A stretch of DNA of 64,000 nucleotides from Hymenopus coronatus (lineage: Eukaryota; Arthropoda; Insecta; Mantodea; Hymenopodidae): positions 89,455,827 through 89,519,826 of the forward strand of contig CM060892.1 in the NCBI GenBank assembly GCA_030762935.1, read 5' to 3'. Positions 57,465 to 64,000 of the stretch are shown here, one piece after another. Under the pieces are notes generated by a model. It saw only the letters and a program-made list of their open reading frames with translations, was not told the origin of the DNA and ran no database searches. The first letter of the stretch is position 1; the number at the start of each line of letters is the position of its first letter. Both the position numbers and the translations under genes were made by a program.

Positions 57465-58478
57465 TCCTCATCCTCATCCTCCTCATCCTCCTCATCATCA
57501 TCCTCCTCATCATCATCCTCATCATCATCCTCATCATCGTCCTCATCATCATCATCGTCCTCATCATCATCATCGTCCTCATCATCATCATCGTCCTCAT
57601 CGTCCTCATCCTCATCGTCCTCATCCTCATCGTCATCCTCATCGTCCTCATCCTCATCGTCCTCATCCTCATCGTCCTCATCATCATCGTCCTCATCATC
57701 CTCATCATCATCATCATCCTCATCATCCTCATCATCATCATCATCCTCATCATCCTCATCATCATCATCCTCATCATCATCCTCATCATCATCCTCATCA
57801 TCATCCTCATCATCATCGTCCTCATCATCCTCATCATCATCCTCATCATCGTCCTCATCATCGTCCTCATCATCGTCCTCATCATCATCCTCATCATCAT
57901 CCTCATCATCATCCTCATCATCATCCTCATCATCATCATCCTCCTCATCATCATCCTCATCATCATCCTCATCATCGTACTCATCATCATCATCGTCCTC
58001 ATCATCATCATCGTCCTCATCGTCCTCATCCTCATCGTCCTCATCCTCATCGTCCTCATCCTCATCGTCCTCATCATCATCGTCCTCATCATCCTCATCA
58101 TCCTCATCATCATCATCATCCTCATCATCATCATCATCCTCATCATCATCCTCATCATCATCCTCATCATCATCATCCTCATCATCATCCTCATCATCAT
58201 CATCCTCATCATCATCCTCATCATCATCCTCATCATCATCCTCATCATCATCGTCCTCATCATCCTCATCATCATCCTCATCATCATCCTCATCATCGTC
58301 CTCATCATCGTCCTCATCATCATCCTCATCATCATCCTCATCATCATCCTCATCATCATCCTCATCATCATCGTCCTCATCATCATCGTCCTCATCATCA
58401 TCGTCCTCATCATCATCGTCCTCATCATCATCATCCTCATCATCATCATCCTCATCATCATCCTCATCATCCTCATCC
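57465..58478. repeat. 1-kb (TCA/TCC/TCG)n array with higher-order structure
   Basis: About 1,014 bp made almost only of TCA, TCC and TCG triplets, arranged as variants of TCATCATCC and TCATCATCG. The interval 57551-57620 recurs at 57971-58040 with an exact 420-bp offset. The later segment from about 57811 recurs about 434 bp on, so the array is a duplicated block of about 420-435 bp. A 375-codon Met/Arg/Thr frame and an equally open Asp/Glu frame on the minus strand both arise from the repeat. I do not call either a protein. Confidence 0.92.
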
Positions 58479-58487
58479 TAATAATAA

Positions 58488-59017
58488 TCATCCAGTGTAA
58501 CCTAAATGTGGGAGCAGCATTATAAATATAATAGAATAGTTTGTTAGTTGGCAATGAATATTATCCGGGTACTAAGTACACACGAATGTGAGTCACCATT
58601 AGGGTGTTGTCTGGAGGATGACATACCGGTTTTTTGACAAATAGATTTTTGACTTATTTATCAATAAGTTTTATCTCTCAAATTTTTGGGACGATTTCAA
58701 TTTTCCGCTATTGCAATGAATTTTACACCGATGTTTTTTGTTGTCTTTCCACTCTTCTTAAGGTGCTTTTGCTATATTTGATTCTAAACTCTGTGGAAAT
58801 GTACTTGGCGGAAATCACACTCCGCAATTTATATTAAAACCTTGACGTTTCAAAATGAGATTCAATTATTTCCACTCGCATGGCCTGTGCGTGACAATGT
58901 TAGCTTAGGTCAGTTCATGCTGTTGCAAGCGGTAGATGCAAATTTTGCCTCCGTGATCTGGACTGTAACTGCTGCGTTGCTTCTATGTCACTTTTACCTG
59001 ATCGAGGAACGCGACTT
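58488..59017. other. No recognised feature
   Basis: Nothing recognised; frames at 58634-58837 and 58842-59123 show no motif. Confidence 0.45.
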
Positions 59018-59262
59018 TTACTTTCTCTACATGTATTATGTACATAGTCTCTCGAGTCCAAAAGCATTTTTAGAAAAAGGTCCGTGTGCGTGTGCCTGTC
59101 GACAGCATAGTTCAAAAACTTAAAGACCGTTAAATACCAAACTTGGCATTGAAAATATCGTATAGGTATTAAAGCTATTACTACCACAAATATAATGCAT
59201 AACTTGAATTTTCTGGGAATAGCTTCTGAAGACCTGTTCATTCTGGATGAATTTTGCTTCAT
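59018..59262 (-). mobile_element. HF repeat, internally deleted short copy
   Basis: TTACTTTCTCTACATGTATTATGTACATAGTCTC (hairpin side), TTTTTAGAAAAAGGTCCGTGTGCG, TAAATACCAAACTTGGCATT, then a deletion to GAATTTTCTGGGAATAGCTTCTGAAGAC and GATGAATTTTGC. Confidence 0.75.
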
Positions 59263-59584
59263 TTTGCACTCCTATTTAAGCTTATTGAAATATATTTATT
59301 TTTCACCTGTACTTTATTTCTCTCCTTTATACCTTTAGTTATTCAAAATACGATCTCATGGCTATAAAAAATATCAAAAATGGGGATATAAAATAATAGA
59401 AGCTCTAATTTTAAAGGACATCAGTATTGTTTACTCTTGACAAAATGACATTCAGATGGGGGGAATATTTTATAACAGTTTTAAAACAGCAACTAATGAA
59501 CGATGTGTGTAGTACATTGTATTGCGTTAACCTGGTGTGTTTTTGTTTCACTCAACCATTTTTGCTTTCTATTTTAATGACGTC
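59263..59584. other. No recognised feature
   Basis: AT-rich DNA, nothing recognised. Confidence 0.4.
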
Positions 59585-60445
59585 CTTAGCGTGAAAGTGT
59601 ATGCGTATGTGTTTCTGTGTGAGAAGAGCATAACTCAAAAACGAAAAGTTGATTAAATACCAAACTAGATATTTAAGTTCAGTATTTCCAAGGATAGGTC
59701 GTCTCCTTAGCGCGGTGGTAGCGCAGCTGCCTACCAAGCGGGAGACCTGGGTTCGATCCCCAGCACCGGCGTGGGGATTTTTCCCCCGCTGGGAGACCTG
59801 GACCGGGGTGCACTCAGCCTCGTGAGGTCCCTGGGGGGCCAATTGAGGAGCTACTTGATGGAGAAGTAGCGGCTCCAGGTCGTGAGGACCGCATTAACCG
59901 GCCGGGAGGGGCTCGAGGCGCTGACCACGTCTCACCCTCCAATACTGCACCCCATCCATGACGTCTGTAGTGGACCGAGATGGGGGACGCAGCGGCCGGG
60001 CGGTAGGCCAAGGCTCCCCGTGAGCTGTCGTGCCATGGAGTTATGTTATTTCCAAGGATATGACACGAAGGTTTTCAAGAAAATCTCTCTACCTCAAATT
60101 TCCCTTTACATGGAACATTTTTCGACATTTTGACCTTCTCAAAAATGAATCTAACTATTTTGATTAAAATATATTATACGATATTTTTATGACAAAGTTT
60201 AAAGCTCGAGTTTTCTGGGAATAGACTTTGAAGGCTTCTTCATTCCGGAGTAATTTTGGATAACTGGTAAACCGTATGAGACAAAGGCTTTTTACACAAA
60301 AAATGTATATCGAATTTGTATTATATAGTGACCAGCTTTTGTAAGAATTTTATTGTCCCTTTATCCTAGTGATGAATAGAGTTTGGTAAAAATAATTTGT
60401 ATGTAGAAATAATTTATAGAGAAAGTCATGTATATGAACCATCGC
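59585..60445 (-). mobile_element. HF repeat, old copy 21 split by a SINE
   Basis: The left part, 59585-59696, runs from a decayed GT-rich segment through ATAACTCAAAAACGAAAAG and AATACCAAACTAGATATT to TATTTCCAAGGATA. The right part resumes at 60047 with TATTTCCAAGGATATGACACG and continues to GAGAAAGTCATGTATATGAACC. The hairpin end is decayed. Confidence 0.78.
59697..60046 (+). mobile_element. tRNA-derived SINE (family S1), long form, perfect 14-bp duplication
   Basis: A 350-bp insert flanked by identical TATTTCCAAGGATA at 59683-59696 and 60047-60060. The head GTCTCCTTAGCGCGGTGGTAGCGC...GAGACCTGGGTTCGATCCCC has box A and box B, and the anticodon-loop position reads ACC (glycine). It differs from the copy at 49555 by an extra stretch after the head (GTGGGGATTTTTCCCCC to GACCGGGGTG). 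It has no A-run. The perfect duplication indicates a fairly recent insertion. Confidence 0.92.
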
Positions 60446-60760
60446 ATTAATATTTGAAATATGTTAGTAGTACTTTATTAGAATAATTCAGATTTGAATA
60501 CATTATGTGGCTAACAATAAATGCCACAATTTGTAAGGCAATTGCAGTTATACGCGTAAAAACCACATAACCCTCACACACCAAGAAAAGAAATATACGT
60601 TGACTCTGGTATATATTAGTGAAGTAGTCATTTTATCTACAAGTTGGCTCACCTGTCCCTTTTCACTGGTTTTATGCAACCCGCAGATTACAGTCTAACC
60701 TGAAAACAACGTTTCCGAGGCCCATCTTCTGCATACTAACGTTATAGACTTTGGCGCTAA
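60446..60760. other. No recognised feature
   Basis: Nothing recognised. Confidence 0.4.
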
Positions 60761-60764
60761 AAGT

Positions 60765-60850
60765 TCTAGCTAAACAGTAGCGTATTTGATTAACGCGCGG
60801 TATTAGCTTAGTTCCAAGATTCAGGTTCGAATCTTACCAAGACGTTAATA
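60765..60850 (+). pseudogene. tRNA-like sequence, probable SINE head
   Basis: TAGCGTATTTGATTAACGC resembles a D arm with box A, and CAGGTTCGAATCTTACC is a good box B, with spacing of about 45 bp. Acceptor pairing was not found. Confidence 0.4.
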
Positions 60851-61179
60851 ATGTTTTCCCCGCTTACTTTCTTTCCTTCTGATTTGGCACAAAGCTAAAT
60901 GGAATATCTGAACAAGTGTTTAACTTGCTTACTTGTTTCTTTTATTGTTGTTCTCCATATTTATATTAATTCTAACTTAATCAGTCCAGTTACAGGAAAT
61001 GCAAATGAAAATGAACATTCTAAGGCATATTCATTCAGTTCCTTCTAAATATGTAGGTGTTATTGCAATGTTTTAAAACTAACATAGGTATTTCAGATAA
61101 TACTACAGAACCAGACCCATTTTCAGGGTATCTCTAAAACGAAAAATATGCAAAATATCTAGGCTTACAATCACAAACT
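60851..61179. other. No recognised feature
   Basis: Nothing recognised. Confidence 0.4.
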
Positions 61180-62235
61180 GTGCCAAATACATACGTATTC
61201 ACTAATAATTTCAGTTGAAAAGAAAATTGCGTTTAATTCCCATAACTTAAACTTCTGGATATCCACTAGATAAAGTGTTTCCGTCATGAAACTTAGTGAT
61301 GAAACTTTTTCATTTAGCGCAGCAGCTGTTCCAAATGATGACCACCTTCGCTGATTCAGAGTTGTGCGCAATGTTGCTATGACAACCTTACAAGTAGTAA
61401 CCTCTGGGATGTGACGGACCTGCAGGCCCTGATTAGTTAATAAAGATGATTAAGGTTATGCGGGCGCTGGCTGTATTCTGTTTTAAATGACCCCATAGGA
61501 AGTAATCAAGTGACGTTGGATCAGGATATCTGGCAGGCCACGAGACAAGTCCTCGCCAACTTATCCATATTTAAGGATGTGTGCCATGAAGATAATTTAC
61601 GACGATCCTGGACTGATGCGGTGCAGCACCATCATGCTGAAACCACATTCATAATCTTTCATTCAATGGTACTTGCTCCAGAAATGGAGGGAGGTCGTTT
61701 TGGAGGAAGTGAAGGTAGCGTGCTCCGTAAGGTGATCTTCGAAAATGTGTTCCGATTAGATGAAAACCCAAAATGCCTCACCATATATTAATTCCCCACT
61801 GGTCTTGAAAATCTACCTGTCTTACCCAATGAGGGTTATTGACACTCAAGCAGAGCATGTTGTGGCGGTTCACAGTGCCATTGTTGTGAAACCGCGATTC
61901 ATCTGAAAACAGAACTTTGGATAAAAACACTGCATCACGGTTCAAACTGCGTAATACCCACTGGCAGAAATTTACCCCAGCCTTAAAGTCACGACCATGG
62001 AGTTCCTATTGTAGCTGCAAGCGGTAAGGTGAAATGTGTTATTACTGATTATCTAATGATGTTTGTGTCTTGTGCCAGTGTCCACGTGCTAATGTGGGGA
62101 TTATTTAAGAAAGCGTCTAAAATTATATATTTAGTGTTTCCAGAGGTATCTAGTGCCTCTATAATAGGTCCTGTCCTTTCAAATGCTCCTGTTATACGTA
62201 AACTCATTCAGCATTCCGAAAAGTGTTGTTTGTAG
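61180..62235 (-). pseudogene. Decayed Tc1/mariner-superfamily transposase (arthropod type)
   Basis: On the minus strand, in changing frames, the landmarks come in order. VLFSDESRFHNNGTVNRHNM (61850-61920, first Asp region) is followed by a broken F-Q-H-D-G-A block (61620-61650, second Asp). WPARYPDPTSLDYFLWGHLK (61480-61550) is the third-acid region of the superfamily. The N-terminal part near 62030-62200 has RNTVYRVLRRFL-like and TLAQDTN-like pieces. This is the D...D...(D/E) layout with 'SPDLxPLDFFLWG' typical of a Tc1/mariner relative common in arthropods. Several frameshifts and stops are present. No inverted ends were found. Confidence 0.75.
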
Positions 62236-62780
62236 GTTTACGTCTTTCTGGAAATCGATTCTCATATAGGCGTTTAGCCTGCAATACATGGCGACTTCAC
62301 GACCGACTGAGTCTACCTATCTAATGGGCTGTGAGGTTCATAGAAGATAGCCTTAGTTGTAGGTATAGCACTTACCTACATATTTACTTCGTGCATTTGT
62401 ATCTAAAGGGGCATGTCCAGACCTAAAGTGTCTTCCGGTAATATTCGCTAACCCACCGAGGTTTCCAGCTGCCAACATTTTGTAGAGTACCATCTCTAAC
62501 TATGATAATATGTTAGGAGTTATAGTATTTTGAAAATGTTTTCATTAACTTCATACGTTTTGAAAATTTCCATTATTATTTCAAATCTTAGTGAAGTTTC
62601 TTTTTTAAAGTAATTAGAAATAAAATTAAGGATCAATGACTGAAGAACACGTAAAATGAACTGTCGTTTGTTCTTCATTCGTATACCTTTTTTGTTTGCA
62701 CCTAAAATTATTGGAGTGACAAACACTGAACTAACTTTGCACCTCGATGGATAATATACAAAGAAGATAAAAGGTGTGCG
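62236..62780. other. No recognised feature
   Basis: May hold the decayed N-terminal end or flank of the transposon to the left. Nothing certain. Confidence 0.4.
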
Positions 62781-62784
62781 CAGA

Positions 62785-62875
62785 CTGTGAGACTCGAACC
62801 ATTGACATGTTGGAGGTGATGAGGGAGCATGAAATTAACCAGTTGAGTTACAATCATTGCGCCCGCTTTTTCCGT
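62785..62875 (-). pseudogene. tRNA-like sequence
   Basis: The minus strand reads GTAACTCAACTGGTTAA (box A) and GGTTCGAGTCTCACAG (box B), with GCGCA/TGCGC pairing at the ends. The anticodon region is too long for a normal class I tRNA. Probably a pseudogene or SINE head. Confidence 0.4.
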
Positions 62876-63305
62876 TAAAACCTGTAGGTCTTCCTCTCCG
62901 CTTCTGATCTATTTATAACCGTTGTGAACCCTTTTTTTTTGTACCTTAAACCCTTCATTTAGCCTTCATTCATTATAATTTACATTGTATAACGTATGAC
63001 ACCGATCCTATTGATATAACATGTACTGTAACAGGAGTTATTGAGCGCGTGTTTTTTTGGAATGGACATAACTATTGCTGCTAAGGTCAATTTTCCGATG
63101 AAGAGCAGGCTAGATTTGCATGGAAATCAAATGGCAGACAAGCACGGTAATTTCGACCTTATATTTTCAGAGCATGAAGTGTTGCCTATCTTCAAAAATA
63201 ATAAGGAGTAGGTGAACTACCTTTCTCTGTAGTACTATGTAGAATTGTAAAGGTAAGATATTGCATTTTATTGAAGTAATTATTTTATGTATGATCTAAG
63301 GTGCT
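62876..63305. other. No recognised feature
   Basis: Nothing recognised. Confidence 0.4.
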
Positions 63306-63484
63306 TTATCTTTCTCTACACTTTACATATAGTATGCACATATTGTATGTACCGCCCAAACATTCTTTGCCGAGATTTCACTGAAAATACAAATTTTAGA
63401 GTGCCTTTATACATATAAAAAAACAATTTTAGCAAAAGGTTCGTTTGTGTGTGCGTGTATGTGTGTTTGAACACGATAACTCAA
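63306..63484 (-). mobile_element. HF repeat, hairpin tail fragment
   Basis: TTATCTTTCTCTACACTTTACATATAGTATGC, GCCGAGATTTCACTGAAAATAC, GCAAAAGGTTCG, a short GT run and TGAACACGATAACTCAAAT. It stops at the A-rich tail/body boundary where other copies are also broken. Confidence 0.75.
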
Positions 63485-63489
63485 ATATT

Positions 63490-63669
63490 TTAAAAGCTGG
63501 TCGCTCTGTGAGAGAAATGAATTTCGGTTTTCTTTGCATTGCTAAAAGTAAAACAAAGAGATGTAATGAAATGAACGAGAATTCCCTGGCTGACAAAAGT
63601 CTAAGTACCGTAAAATTGAAACAATTAACAAGACATATCTTAGAAATAGACAACTCTATTAAAAAAAAA
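63490..63669 (+). mobile_element. HF repeat, internal fragment in opposite orientation
   Basis: TTTTAAAAGCTGGTCGCTCTGTGAG, AATTTCGGTTTTCTTTGC, TAAAATTGAAACAATTAACAAG and GACAACTCTATTAAAAAAAAA: the middle of an HF body on the plus strand, joined to the next copy. Confidence 0.65.
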
Positions 63670-64000
63670 TGATGCGTAAATTTCTCTAGCTGTTCCATTT
63701 ACCTAAGATTCTTACAAAAGCTTATTGCTTTATCTACATCATGCTAATCGAGATAAACATCAGCAGGATTGGAATCATTATCTACATTCTTACATATAGA
63801 AGAGAAACAAGGGAATACATTAGCTTAAAGCGATAGGCAAATATTTTAAAGCTGGTCGCTATTTGAAACAATTGAGGTTCGGTTCCCTGTTCATGGTCCC
63901 TTTGAGAAAAGTTAAGTAACTTAAAATTAATAAAGAATATAAGATATATATAAACATAAATTGTGTTTTTTATCAAGATGTACATTTTTTGTAGTAAACT
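63670..64000 (+). mobile_element. HF repeat, cut by the window edge
   Basis: TGATGCGTAAATTTCTCTAGCTGTTCC, CATGCTAATCGAGATAAACATCAGCAG, GCTGGTCGCTATTTG and TACATTTTTTGTAGTAAAC: the first third of a plus-strand copy continuing past the right edge. Confidence 0.8.

Noticed and set aside
57427..58554. 375-codon minus-strand open frame rich in Met, Arg and Thr
   Set aside because: It is a reading of the TCA/TCC/TCG array. An Asp/Glu frame is equally open, and there is no non-repeat domain.

Overview
This 64-kb window is AT-rich, repeat-dominated eukaryotic nuclear DNA. It has no operons, ribosome binding sites or bacterial genes, and I found no convincing host protein-coding exon. A decayed mariner, a second DDE transposon of the kind common in arthropods, tRNA-derived SINEs and non-LTR fragments suggest an arthropod, perhaps an insect with a large genome. 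That assignment is an inference and is weak.

About one third of the window (roughly 22 kb by my tally) is one dispersed repeat family, called HF here. A full copy is about 0.8-0.9 kb. On the strand I call plus it starts near TCTGATGTG and has a short subterminal inverted repeat (ACTTTCTCTA near the 5' end, TAGAGAAAGT near the 3' end). It carries an internal near-palindrome (AATACCAAACTTGGTATT) and a (CA/GT)n-prone spot, then a 3' hairpin built on the perfect palindrome CACTATGTACATAGTG, ending in GTAA. Copies lie on both strands, in tandem and nested in each other, with no evident target-site duplication. This layout resembles the non-autonomous Helitron/Helentron relatives known as HINE or DINE-1-like elements. 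It is the best candidate here for an undescribed system.

Layout: 0-0.56 kb non-LTR reverse transcriptase fragment; 0.6-6 kb four HF copies; 6.7-8.4 kb transposase-like pseudogene holding a SINE with a 12-bp duplication; 10-22.8 kb HF copies, one interrupted by a 434-bp LTR-like insert with heat-shock-element motifs upstream of a TATA box; 24-27 kb SINEs; 27.2-29.8 kb an HF copy nested in another HF copy; 30.9-31.6 kb non-LTR 3' fragment with a 9-bp duplication; 33-39.5 kb HF copies and a SINE; 40.3-41.6 kb decayed mariner; 43.3-44.4 kb a 1-kb promoter-bearing insert with a 10-bp duplication; 46.3-47.7 kb GC-richer promoter-like island with NRF-1 and YY1/Pho motifs; 49.5 and 59.7 kb two copies of one SINE; 53.8-56.9 kb a 3.1-kb long inverted repeat with a tRNA-like sequence in its loop; 57.5-58.5 kb a 1-kb TCA/TCC array with a higher-order repeat; 61.2-62.2 kb decayed transposase; HF fragments to the right edge.

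Nothing here forms a pathway. The history is layered: HF copies are oldest, and the LTR-like element, SINEs, the non-LTR fragment and younger HF copies inserted into them. The only candidate host regulatory DNA is the 46.3-47.7 kb island. All boundaries, repeat families and identities were read by eye; no alignment or database search was run.
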